A DNA stretch of 64,000 nucleotides, from contig NC_049564.1 in NCBI RefSeq assembly GCF_013368755.1, positions 132,001 through 196,000 of the forward strand, written 5' to 3'. Positions 24,266 to 34,064 of the stretch are shown piece after piece (the first letter of the stretch is position 1; each line of letters opens with the position of its first letter). Source of the DNA: Talaromyces rugulosus. Lineage: Eukaryota; Ascomycota; Eurotiomycetes; Eurotiales; Trichocomaceae. Below the pieces are notes generated by a model. It saw nothing but the letters and a program-made list of their open reading frames with translations, did not search any database and was not told the origin of the DNA. A program made the translations under genes and the position numbers.

Positions 24266-25528
24266 CTAGACTATGGCATGCCCTGTTGCCTGGGCTCGCC
24301 GGCCAGTTCCCACGCCGTCTATACCGCGTTCCTGGTTGTTGCCCAGCCACGGCTTAGTCGACTCGCCCAAGGAGCCCTCCTTGACGAAATAGATAAACAG
24401 ACCGAGGACGATGAGCACAAAGGCTATCGGGTAGAGGAACTGCACGGTATAGTGGAACACCTGGATACCGATGATTAAGCCCCAAAAGTTCATTGTCAGC
24501 AGCGAAATGTTGAAGAAAGTGGCAGACGAGATGCGCAGCATAATAGGGGCAAGGGTGTAGAAGATGAACAAGACAATGGTATAACCGGCGATATATCCAC
24601 CGACCTGGCTGTCCCAGGTGGCGCCATGGAAGGACGAGCGGTCAAAAATGGCGCATTGGACGCCGTTGATCAGCATACCCCAGAAGCCCATCTGGCCGAT
24701 GACCTCGTACATGGGGCGTTTGGAGACCATAAACTCTTCAAACAGGTTGCTGAAAGCGTAGATGGTGCTGGCGAGCAGGGCGAACAGGTCGCCCTTAAGC
24801 TGGTCCTCAGCCGGATAGTTTGCGCCGCGCAGATGATCGGAGGCGATCAGCATACCGAGACCACCGCAAGCAACGAAGATGCCGAGATACTGGGTAATGT
24901 GGTATCGCCTGCGCAGGAACACGGCAGAGATGAAGACGACGCAGATGATGGTCCAGAAGCTGAACAGCTCGGCGCTGAGCAGCGAGGTGTAGCGGTAGGC
25001 CAGCACCATGAAGTAGTTGCCCTCGACGTCGAGAAAGGACAAGATGAAGTACTTCCAGCAGTCGGTGTATAGCATTTTGAACCACTTCTTGAAGCCGTAC
25101 TTGTAGATAGTGATGCCCGTGTAGACAATGTTCAGCAGGACGTAGTTCCAGAGCGTCTGGAAGGCGGGGATGCTGGTGCCTTTGTAGGAGAGCAGGCTCG
25201 AGAAGGTGGACGAGCTGATATCAGCGAGGGCGATGACCTGGCTGGAGGCAAGGTCAGTTATGTTCTTTTTTTTTTCCTAGTGTTTTCTGTGGTGTTTCTC
25301 CGCAACTTACCCTAGAAGCAGGACCAGCCAAAAGTCTCTGGTGCGAATGTACTGCAGAAACCCATGCGCTCTGCCCTGGTCTTGCTTTTGCTGCTGCTCC
25401 TCCTGAGGATCTTGACTGCCATTACGCTCTGGTTCTTCAGCGACCGAATGCGCCTGGAGGCTTTTCTCGTGCAAGTCCTGCGCATCGGCGACCTCCGCCG
25501 TCTTCTGGCTGGGGTAAAACTCGGGCAT
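24266..25528 (-). CDS. Solute carrier 35 family F-like membrane transporter
   Basis: Two exons, 25528-25311 and 25241-24266, 397 residues. The N-terminus is hydrophilic (Gln/Glu-rich), then about ten hydrophobic segments begin with RDFWLVLLLGQVIALADISSSTFSSLL. The exon junction restores the LLLGQV motif of the SLC35F/DUF914 group. Other landmarks are EGNYFMVLAYRYTSLLSAELFSFW, a drug/metabolite-transporter-type repeat, and KGDLFALLASTIYAFSNLFEEFMV. The family acts in the Golgi or plasma membrane, and SLC35F substrates are mostly unknown. The 5' leader contains a TTA trinucleotide tract only ~21 bp upstream of the ATG. Confidence 0.9.
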
Positions 25529-26244
25529 GCCGGGCCGGAGGGATTAGGTATTATTATTATTATTATTATTATGATAATAAAGATAATAAAAGATGGAGCT
25601 TTCGCCAGCAAAAGTGAGCGCAAAGCTCTGAAGTCGCTCACTGCTGGGTCGTCGGGGCGCAACGAGAGAAGAGGAAGAGGAGAAGAGACGGAGAGACGAA
25701 GAGGGGAGAAATAATAATAATAAAGTTAATTAGGCCGAACCGAGTTTAGCAGGCGAGAGTGGAGATCGTTGCGACGTCTGAGCAGAATTTTTCCTTTTCT
25801 TCTCTCTTCTTCTCTTTTTTTTTTCTCTCTCTCTCCTCTGAACAGGCAGCAGTGGAGCAGCGCCACCTATAGGCTCTGAGTTTGTGATCATAGACAGACA
25901 TGGCATCGATCCAGGCTGCCACCAGCTCAGCGAACATTTGACAGATTTGGCGCCACTTTTCCTGCAGAACTACAGAGCCGTGGCCAGTAGCAGAAGCATA
26001 TGCAGACCTTAGGGCAGACTAAGTGCCGCTAAGACTGACCAGTGTGAAAATGAATGCGACGTCGGATTCGGAGACTCGGCGGACAAGAATATGGAAAAAT
26101 GAATGCTATGGCCGTACACGGAGGGTCGAGAGACTCGGGACAGAAGAGCTGAGAGGCATGTGTAAAGTGTGACAGCTGTCTAATGTAATGTAATGTATCT
26201 AAACGCGCTTCCAATGCAATATATAACAAGTAACATGCATGCCT
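25529..26244. promoter_or_regulatory. Upstream region of the SLC35F-like gene with repeat tracts
   Basis: No gene is seen. It contains a (TTA)n tract at 25549-25572, a purine-only stretch of about 60 nt near 25660-25715 ending in AATAATAATAA, and a nearly pure pyrimidine stretch at about 25788-25838. The region also includes the 3' flank of the methyltransferase gene. The tracts lie in or near the transporter's promoter and 5' UTR. Confidence 0.5.
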
Positions 26245-27150
26245 CTACTGCCTGACGGCAACCACAAACAGCCTTGGATACTTCAAAATCACCTTCCCAT
26301 CCACGCACGTCGGATACACGCTCTGCAGCCTCGCTAGATAGCTGGCCACGAATGCCTGGCGGTCCTCGTCGGACAGCGGGTCGATGAACGGCCGCAAGCC
26401 CGTCCCCTTTACCCACTCCACCACGGCCTCGTGGCTGTCCAGGATGTGGTAGTAATGGGTGTGCCAGATGTTGAGGCTCGCGCACAGCGGGCTCAAGTGG
26501 TTGTAGATGTCCTGGGCCGACTGGAACTTGGCCAGCGCCGGCTGGCGGTCCTTGAGCACGGCTGTCCAGGGCCCGCCGTCTGCAGCAGTCTCTCGCATCA
26601 TCGCGTGCGAAGGCTCGAGGAAGTTGTCAGGCACCTGGAAGGCAAAGACGCCGCCGGAGGCCTGCGTCTGGATCAGACGGCTGATCAGGGGGAGTCGCTG
26701 GTCCGAGGGCATCCACTGGAACACGGCGTTGGAGAAGTACACGTCGACCGGACTGCCAGACGGCGGCGTCCACGTCGCCAGATCGCCCAGCTCAAAGTCG
26801 AGCTGCGGCAGCGTCTTGCGCGCCTTGTCGACCATGTCCGGCGACGAGTCCATGCCGGTGATGTGCGCATTGGGCCAGCGATCTGCAAGCACTTGGGTCG
26901 AGTTGCCAGGGCCGCATCCCAGGTCGACGACGCGCTGCGGCGCTTCTGCGCGGATCTGGGCCAGGAGGTCGCGCGCCGGACGTGTGCGCTCTTCGGCGAA
27001 CTTGAGATACTGGTCTGCGCTCCAGTCTTTGGCCTGGCGGTACGATGCCATGGTGCGCGAGGACAGCAATGCCGGTGTTGAGCGGGGAGCACGTCGGGCC
27101 AGGTGAAGAAAGGCCACGGGGCGGAGAGATGTCATTGAATGCGATGCCAT
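26245..27150 (-). CDS. Trans-aconitate 2-methyltransferase-like SAM enzyme
   Basis: Single exon, 301 residues. The segment DWSADQYLKFAEERTRPARDLL and the SAM motif VVDLGCGPGNST (about 74-85) match bacterial Tam and its fungal homologues, followed by GMDSSPDMVDKAR (motif II region), DLATWTP and SNAVFQWMP. Tam methylates trans-aconitate, a by-product of the citric acid cycle, detoxifying an aconitase inhibitor. Residues 1-33 are rich in Arg, Ser and hydrophobics and contain no acidic residue, consistent with a mitochondrial presequence. Met34 (at 27051) would give the cytosolic-length enzyme seen in bacteria, so both starts are possible. Confidence 0.88.
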   Translation of the reverse strand: MASHSMTSLRPVAFLHLARRAPRSTPALLSSRTMASYRQAKDWSADQYLKFAEERTRPARDLLAQIRAEAPQRVVDLGCGPGNSTQVLADRWPNAHITGMDSSPDMVDKARKTLPQLDFELGDLATWTPPSGSPVDVYFSNAVFQWMPSDQRLPLISRLIQTQASGGVFAFQVPDNFLEPSHAMMRETAADGGPWTAVLKDRQPALAKFQSAQDIYNHLSPLCASLNIWHTHYYHILDSHEAVVEWVKGTGLRPFIDPLSDEDRQAFVASYLARLQSVYPTCVDGKVILKYPRLFVVAVRQ

Positions 27151-27569
27151 TTACATGTAACGCCGAGGCCTGACATGCAAGGCTCAATGGTGGTTGACAT
27201 GTACATGTATTTATATCAGTTGATGCGTGATTGAAGCGGTTAAGTTCCGGTCTCTCTCTGTGTCCGGACCGGAGCACGTGCCGGTTTTCGGACTTTGTCC
27301 TGCGCCATCACAACATTACAATAATTATGTGCAAACATTATAATTATATGATAATTATGTGCAAGGCCAATACAACATTGATATCATTATTGTTATTGAG
27401 ATAAGTCATGTTCAAGTACATGTACACATGTACTCCTGTTTACAGCTTGCCAATTAACGTGATAATATAGATTCATTCTATTTTGTGTAAACAAACAGCT
27501 TTTCAACCAGCCCCTTCAGCCCAGCCAAATATCAAACGCCTCGTGTCATGTCCCTATACACCCCAAACT
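27151..27569. other. Intergenic region downstream of argininosuccinate synthase
   Basis: These 419 bp are AT-rich, with a partly repeated ATAATTATGTGCAA unit near 27321-27365. The region holds the 5' flank of the methyltransferase and the 3' flank of the argininosuccinate synthase gene. I see no gene in it. Confidence 0.45.
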
Positions 27570-29074
27570 CTATGCGCGGCTGAGGCTCTCGCCAGCATCG
27601 GCTTTGGCCTGGCCGTACTTGGCCACGCGGATCTTAGAAATGCCAATGAACCCCGTCGTGTCGACCGGGCTGAAGTCAATCAGGCTGTCCATGCTGCTCT
27701 CCTCGGCGCTGTACAGCTTCTCGGTCTCGGAGAAGCGGCCGAGCACGGAGACGGCGCCCTTGTAGACACAGAGCCGGACGGTGCCGTTGACCGTGTCCTG
27801 GCTGGCCAAGACGCTCTTCTCGATGAACTCGCGCTCCGGCGAGAAGTACAGTCCATTGTACAGCAGCTTGGACCAGTTGAACGTGACAAACTGGTCGCGC
27901 AGCGCACGCACTTCACGGTCCAGCACTAGGCCCTCCAGGTCGACGTGCGCCGCGCGGAGGATCGTCATGGCCGGCGAGTCGTAGCAGCCCCGGGACTTGA
28001 TGCCGATGAACCGGTTCTCGACAATGTCCACTCGCCCAATACCATGCTTGCGGCCAATCGCGTTCAGCGTGGTGAAGAGCTCGACCGAGTCGGTGAGTGT
28101 CTGGCCCGAGGCCGTCGTCAACTTGGACGGGATGCCCTTTTCGAACGATAGATTGAACTCTTCGGGCGTGTTGGGCGCGGTCAGAGGAGAGTCGGTCAGC
28201 TTCCACATGTCATCGGGGGGCGTGACGTCCGGGTCCTCCAGAATGCCGGCTTCGTACGAGCAGTGGGCCAGGTTCTCGTCCATGCTCCAGGGCTTGGCCT
28301 TGGTAGACGTCACAGGAATGCCGACCTGAGCGGAGTAGTCGAGCAGGTCATTTCGGCCGGCGAAACGCTCGAAAAACTCGGGCAGACGCCACGGCGCGAT
28401 GACTTTGATGGATGGCTGCACAAGGAACTAGCATTAGCATGATCTGTTCTGTATCTGCTCTGTCCGTCTCGGGGACCCCATACCTGGATGGCGTAAAATG
28501 CCAGCTCAAATCGGACCTGGTCGTTTCCCTTGCCGGTGCAGCCGTGGGACACTGCAATACACTCGTTCTGCTGGGCCACGCGCATCCTATGCGATATTTA
28601 TCAGCCTGGCTCTCTTACAAAACAACAACAAAAAAATAAACGCACTGGGCGCGGGCAATGACCGGGCGGGCCAAAGACGTTCCGAGCAGGTATCGGTCCT
28701 CGAAGATGGCGTTGCACTGGATGGCCCTGAAGCACAGCTCCTCGACAAACTCGCGCTTCAGGTCCTCGACGACGAACTTGACGGCGCCCACGGCGAGCGC
28801 TTTCTTCTCGGCGGCGGCGAAGTCTTCGACCTGGCCGACGTCGGCCTTATCAAAGGGTTACGTTTTAGTTTATCGAGCAGAAAAGACGAAAATGGCGGGG
28901 GGAGGTACCATGAAGGCGACGACATCGTATCCTTGCTCAATGAGCCATTTCAAGATGACACCTGCACGCGACGAGGAATGAGCATGGGGAGCTGGTACTG
29001 CTTGTTATTTACTCCTGCTACTCACTTGTGTCGAGGCCACCAGAGTATGCCAGACAGACCTTGGGCTTGGCCAT
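27570..29074 (-). CDS. ARG1: Argininosuccinate synthase
   Basis: Five exons: 29074-29026, 28961-28909, 28845-28646, 28586-28484 and 28415-27570. All phases fit and give 416 residues, the usual fungal length. The N-terminal PP-loop is [10 protein letters not shown] (Ser11-Ser17), split by the first intron. [16 protein letters not shown] is the citrulline/aspartate binding signature, and [19 protein letters not shown] and [23 protein letters not shown] are also diagnostic. It ligates citrulline and aspartate using ATP in the penultimate step of arginine synthesis, in the cytosol. The yeast name ARG1 is used here for the function. It is divergent from the oxidoreductase at 29577. Confidence 0.97.
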
Positions 29075-29576
29075 TGCGAAGTAGGAATCAATAGGGTAGT
29101 CGGGAGGAATTCGAGGGAGAAAGTCAGAGGGAGGGTGGAGGGAAGAAGAATAAGAGTTTCTTCTTATCGCGGAGGTTGTTTTGTTGTTGGGGAGAATTTT
29201 CTTTCTGTGTTCTTGACCGCCTTGCACGTTGAGTCATCCGGGATGCGCTGCTGATTGGCCGCCGCGGCCGGTGTCGGCTCTTTCCACAATCACAAACACA
29301 ACCACAACCACAACCACCAGACAAGATGGTGATGGTGATGGTGATGGTGATGGTGATGGTGATGGTAGCAATACTGTTGCAGTAATACGTTCGTTCTGAG
29401 GTCCAGTTGGCAACGATCCAGGAATGATCAATACGCCCAGCCAGCAGCGAGTGCCGCTCGTCGGGTGCGGTGCGACCCAACACGTCCGCGATGCCATGCT
29501 GACCGCCACGCTGGAATGAGTCACCTCCACCATCTCTGCCCGCTTCACACGCCTTGTAGCAATCTATCCTTGCACG
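29075..29576. promoter_or_regulatory. Divergent promoter with GATGGT minisatellite
   Basis: These 0.5 kb separate the starts of argininosuccinate synthase (minus) and the Gfo/Idh oxidoreductase (plus). They contain seven perfect GATGGT copies at 29325-29366, preceded at about 29292-29319 by CACAACCA-type repeats. Both promoters must lie here. No Gcn4/CpcA site (TGACTC) was seen on the plus strand, but TGAGTCA occurs at 29231-29237 and again at 29517-29523; these match the CpcA core and would fit amino-acid-starvation control of the arginine gene. Function is inferred. Confidence 0.55.
29325..29366 (+). repeat. (GATGGT)7 tandem repeat
   Basis: Seven uninterrupted copies of a 6-bp unit, 42 bp, in the divergent promoter. 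Perfect arrays of this kind are prone to length change between strains. Confidence 0.9.
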
Positions 29577-30668
29577 ATGCCACCAGGAGACACGCCCTTG
29601 ACCCTCGTCGTCGTCGGCGTCGGCCAGATGGGCCACAGCCATGCGCTGGCCTACCACCACAACCCCGGGTTTCGCATTGTCGCCCTCGTCGACCGACGGC
29701 TCTCGGAGAAGAAGATCCCAGACGTGCTCAGACAGTATCCAGCCTTGGCCAGCTTCGACGAGGGCCTCGCTCTCGCGCCAGACGTCGTCTCGATCAACAC
29801 CCACACCGCCACCCACGCCGACTACGCGGTGGCAGCCATGGAGGCTGGCGCCCACGTGTTTATCGAGAAGCCGCTGGCTGCGACTGTCGCCGATGCAGAG
29901 CGCGTCGTCAGCACGGCAACACGCACAAATCGCAAGCTGGTCGTCGGCTACATCTTGCGACACCACCCCAGCTGGGTCGAGTTCATCCACCAGGCGCGCC
30001 AGCTCGGCCCGCCGTTCGTGATGCGCATGAACCTGAATCAGCGGTCGAGCGGGGATGCCTGGGCGATTCATCGGCGCATCCTCGAGGGCGTGAGAAACCC
30101 TGTCATCGACTGCGGCGTGCATTATGTCGATGTGATGCTGCAAATCACCGACAGCAAGCCCGTCCAGGTGCGCGGCATGGGTGTGCGCCTCAGCGACGAG
30201 CTCCCGGCCGATCAAGGACAGGTCAACTATGGCCACCTCCAGATCCTCTTTGCCGATGGGTCGGTCGGCTGGTATGAGGCTGGATGGGGGCCCATGATGT
30301 CCGAGACAGCGTACTTTGTCAAGGATATCATGGGTCCTCGCGGCTCCGTGTCGATAGTCATGGACGAGAGCGAAACAAAGGCAGACAAAGACGCCACTGG
30401 CTCCTCTGCCGATGTCAATTCCCATACCAAGACGTCCAGTTTACGTGTCAGCACCGTCGTCGACGGGCGTGCGCAGGACAGGATGCTGTCCATGCAAGGC
30501 GAGCCGGATCACTATGCACTTTGCGCACGAGAGCAGCAATTCTTGCTGGACGCCATTCGCGAGGGGCGCGATCTGTCCAAACACATGGAGGACGCGGTTC
30601 GGTCGCTCGTTATTGTGCTTGCTGCCGACCGCTCTATGCACGAGAATCGTGCAATTGACCTTGGTTGA
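29577..30668 (+). CDS. Gfo/Idh/MocA-family NAD(P)-dependent oxidoreductase
   Basis: Single exon, 363 residues. LVVVGVGQMGHSHA (about 10-23) is the Rossmann dinucleotide motif. EKPLA (97-101) is the family signature with the catalytic-region Lys, and DCGVHYVDVM (178-187) carries the conserved His. The C-terminal part is the usual beta-sheet domain. Family members act on sugars, inositol or related polyols. No substrate can be told from these motifs. The gene shares its promoter region with argininosuccinate synthase, which alone does not imply a functional link. GC content and codon use resemble its neighbour. Confidence 0.88.
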   Translation: MPPGDTPLTLVVVGVGQMGHSHALAYHHNPGFRIVALVDRRLSEKKIPDVLRQYPALASFDEGLALAPDVVSINTHTATHADYAVAAMEAGAHVFIEKPLAATVADAERVVSTATRTNRKLVVGYILRHHPSWVEFIHQARQLGPPFVMRMNLNQRSSGDAWAIHRRILEGVRNPVIDCGVHYVDVMLQITDSKPVQVRGMGVRLSDELPADQGQVNYGHLQILFADGSVGWYEAGWGPMMSETAYFVKDIMGPRGSVSIVMDESETKADKDATGSSADVNSHTKTSSLRVSTVVDGRAQDRMLSMQGEPDHYALCAREQQFLLDAIREGRDLSKHMEDAVRSLVIVLAADRSMHENRAIDLG

Positions 30669-30908
30669 TGAAATAGAATTTATTTCAATTTATTTCACTT
30701 TTAATTTTACCATCGATTTTATGTATTTCTGTAGTTTATTAATTTATTAATTTATTTAATTTAACCAGACTGTCTACCAGTTGACATGCAGATGTTGCTT
30801 TTTAGCTGAAGACATCTGGAGGTGCCAAGATGTATTTTCGCTTTCAATAAATGTTATGATGTACATAGTAGACAGATACCAAGTAGAGACCATTTGAAAA
30901 AACAAACA

Positions 30909-31487
30909 TTACGACTCAATCGCTTTTGCCTTCATGCCAACAATCGTCCTAGCTGCTGTATTCAGCGCGACAATCCAGTATTCCACTCGGTTGTGCCCGA
31001 CTTCCACCCGGTAGATGTTCACGTCGACATTCTTCGGATCAGACGCCGCTGCAGCCTGGACGGCCTTGATAACACCGGGGTACTGATCTCGCGGGTCGAA
31101 TGAGCTCGGCGAAAGCGTTTCGATTGCCTGGGATAGATTGGGCGAAGGGGTGCTGGTTATGAGCGAGGCAAATTGGTCTGCGTTGCATTAGGAACAGAAG
31201 AGCAAGGAAAAAGGGAAAAAAAAGTTGGTCATACCAGAAGTAGGCCATGTCCCTTGAGCAGCCCCGTCCCATTTCAACACCACCGGTTCAAAGGGCTCGT
31301 CGGTTTCTGAAGTGTAAAAGGCGTCTACCTCCTTCAGCGCGCCCGGTACTGCGGCGCCCGGTTCGATGGATTGTGTGCGGATTTGTTGCGAGGGTGCCGA
31401 CGATTCGGTATGGGGCTGGCCACTGCCTGCCTCACGCTGGCTGTTGGCCTTGTTGAGAAAGGCCATGTAGTCTGAATCAGAGGCCAT
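30909..31487 (-). CDS. NuiA-like (nuclease A inhibitor-like) small protein
   Basis: Two exons, 31487-31235 and 31177-30909, 173 residues. The start is the ATG of MASDSD; the frame stays open upstream for about 100 Arg/Pro-rich residues, a possible presequence but more likely UTR. FYTSETDEPFEPVVLKWDG resembles the N-terminal block of the NuiA family, and VDVNIYRVEVG, YWIVALN and GMKAKAIES match its C-terminal block, as I recall it from the cyanobacterial protein. NuiA inhibits the sugar-non-specific nuclease NucA. In fungi the role of such proteins is not established and they may not inhibit a nuclease. The N-terminal ~45 residues are polar and probably disordered. Confidence 0.75.
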
Positions 31488-32077
31488 TGTGCGTGTTGTG
31501 ACCTTGGCCTGCACAGGTGAAGATAGCTTGCTGGGGATGCCCGTCTGCGTGTGCGGGCAGAGTCGGCGTGTAGGCAAGGTAGACAACGTAGACAACAACC
31601 GGACCTGGGGTCGTGGCTGAAAGCAAGAGTCGTGGTAGTGATTCAGTATCAAAATACGCTGTGGTGCAGCCCTGATTCTTGTTTGCTGCAATAATGTCTG
31701 CGGGGAGAAGGAGTGCGCGGGGAGCCGCGCATTTCTAGTGATGACGCAATGCATCCCGGCGACAAAGAGTCCTGTAGGTCTGGAGTGAGTCATGGTTGGT
31801 TTATTTTATTTTATTCTTTTTTTTTTCCACCAGGAGCTAGGAGAAGCTAGGACCATGGCGTTGCTGCGCTGACAGGAATTCTACTCTACCAATCCAGTTG
31901 TCAATTATTAATACGTCAGTTCGTCATAATTCCTACTATTTAAATCACCAGACGAATACGCCCTAGCTTTTTCAAGTCTAGACAGTAATAATAAAAAAAG
32001 GTATTCATTTTAGACAAGGAAAATTCATGCAACCGCGCTACTCCCCAACCCAGAAACCACAAGGGAAGATTTTTTTT
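31488..32077. other. Intergenic region between NuiA-like gene and uL3
   Basis: About 0.6 kb. It contains the leader of the NuiA-like gene, which is open in frame to 31793, and a T-rich tract near 31803-31828, then the 3' UTR of the ribosomal protein gene. No separate gene is supported. Confidence 0.45.
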
Positions 32078-33600
32078 TTAAACAGTGGTGACCAGGTCCT
32101 TCTTGAGCGTACCCAAGAACGCACGCTTCTCGGCGGGTGTCTGGTAGGCACCGTGGCCGAACTTGGAGGACGTGTCGATCCACTTGAGGTCGATCTTCTC
32201 GAGCGCCTTTCGGCTGACCTGGGGGTACAAGGTCTTGCGGAGGGTCAGCACACGCTTCTTGGTACCAGGAACGGAGCCCTTGACGATGACAAAATCGTTC
32301 TTGACCTCGCCGTAGCGGACGAAACCACCGAGACTGTAGATACGTTAGCCATGTCTTTCGTTTTGAATATATATATAATAATAATAATACTTACGGAGTG
32401 ATGGTCTTCTTGGAAACGTCAAACTCGGTCGAGGCGTTGCCCTCGTCGTCGCCCTTGCCAATGCGGTAGATCTTGTGGTTGACCGACGTACGGTGGTGGT
32501 AACCCATCTGACCGGCACGCGCAACAGTCCATTGCACGTGGTTAGGGTGCCAGGCACCGATACAAGCGACCTTGCGGAGACCCTTGTGCGTCTTGCGAGG
32601 AAGCTTCTTGGTGCCCCAACGGGAGGTGACACCGTTGAAACCGTGACCGCGGGTGACACCGATGACATCGATGACCTCGTTCTGCTCGAAGATGCTGTCG
32701 ACGCCAAAGGTCTTCTCGAAGAGGCCGTGGGCGAACTCGACCTTGTCGGCAACGGCACCACCGTTGACCTGGATTTCCATCAAGTGGGCCTTCTTCTGCT
32801 TGAGAGGCGTCTTGCGGATCTGAGTGTGGGCGAGCACACGGACGACAGTGCAGTACTTCTTGATGCGCTCGAGCTCGCGGGTGACTGAGGCTCCGCCGGC
32901 CTCGGTGCTCTTCTTGGAGTAGCGGGTGAAGGCCTTCTTCTTGCTCTTGTACCAGTTCTTGTAGAAGCGGCGCTTCAGCTCGTCGCTCAGATGCTCAGCC
33001 CAGACAGTGGTGAGGGATCGGAGACCGCGAGGAGTCTCAATGTAACCAACGATACCAACGGCAACAAGCTGTAGGAGAGGGGGAAAAAAAATTAGCAACC
33101 AACCCACAAACCAGGTGACATAACATTTTAGTACATACAGGAGGGGATTCGATGACACTGACGGCCTCGACAACTTCCTTCTTGTGCATCTTGGCACCAG
33201 GACGGTCGAGGTCACGGACGATGGTGGTCATACCGGCCTTGTAGCCCATGGTGGCCGTCAGGTGGACGGGCTTCTTGGGGTCATCCTTGGGGAAGCTGCA
33301 GCACGACAATTTTGTAAGTTTTCTCGACTCCAACCGAATCTGACATTGGTTCTGACTGACCTCTTGACCTTTCCACGGTGACGGGCGGCACGCTTGCGCG
33401 GCAAGTAGGCGAGGGAGCCTGTAAAAGCAGAATGTCAGTCCATCGCACAGTGGTGGGCAGATTTTGTCATGGATCGATTGACGAGGGAGACGAACCGTGC
33501 CTAGGCGCTTCGTACTTTCGGTGACTCCTGCAACACACAAGTGGTCAGTAACTGGAAGGCTGCTGTAGCCATGGGTCATTGTGTAGGGGCGCACTCACAT
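32078..33600 (-). CDS. RPL3: Ribosomal protein uL3 (60S L3), start codon split by an intron
   Basis: Six exons: 33600-33599 (only the bases AT), 33527-33496, 33418-33361, 33295-33139, 33068-32395 and 32333-32078. The frame closes exactly at 392 residues. The product starts [21 protein letters not shown] after Met and carries FPKDDP, the GYKAGMTT motif and [26 protein letters not shown], the internal loop that reaches the peptidyl-transferase centre. It is a core protein of the large cytosolic ribosomal subunit. The initiator ATG is made of AT from exon 1 and G from exon 2, because the only consensus donor (GTGAGT) starts at the G of the genomic ATG. Five introns is many for a gene of this size. 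Confidence 0.96.
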
Positions 33601-34064
33601 CTTGACCCTGTTGTCGTTGGTTAGTAGTCGTCGAGGTGGTGAGGAAGTGAATCTCCAAAAATATCCGCAGATGTTTTGCCCGCTTAACGATTGTGGGCTG
33701 ACCTAAGCGAAACTCTTGGCGCCGCCTGTTTGGGCCTAGCGCGCCCGCGTCGGTCTTTCCTACCACGTATGTTATCTTTATTATTATTATGGATCATCAT
33801 CATCATTATTATTACTGATTATTATTGTCGTGATTTCATATCATTGCAAATTCCTGCAGAGTGCTATTCTAGTGCTATGGTACAGCAACACGCGGCATGT
33901 CCTCGGTGCTATCTGGCCTCTGCAGGTCTGGTCTTGCAGTCGCTGATTACCAGCTGTCAACTTCTTGTTGACGTGGGCACTGCGGAGATGCGTCTCGAGG
34001 AGCCATGGCTGCGGCATGAATGAATCGGGGTTTGCTGGTCAGTATAGTCCCACCGCCATGCTCA
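33601..34064. promoter_or_regulatory. uL3 promoter region with ATT repeats
   Basis: These 464 bp hold the uL3 promoter and, farther right, the 3' flank of the arrestin-like gene. TTA/TCA trinucleotide tracts lie at about 33776-33825. Ribosomal protein promoter elements were not identified with confidence. No gene is seen. Confidence 0.5.

Noticed and set aside
24626..25072. 148-codon plus-strand frame opposite the SLC35F-like gene
   Set aside because: It is antisense to membrane helices, acidic and motif-free; a shadow.
26431..27106. Two long plus-strand frames (216 and 199 codons) opposite the Tam-like gene
   Set aside because: They are Arg/Val- and Ser/Arg-rich shadows of a GC-rich gene with an unmistakable SAM motif.
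29124..30425. 433-codon open frame on the minus strand, antisense to the Gfo/Idh oxidoreductase
   Set aside because: It lies opposite a clear enzyme gene with GC-rich third positions, is rich in His/Ala/Val/Asp with no motif, and runs through the GATGGT repeat. It is a mirror of the real gene.
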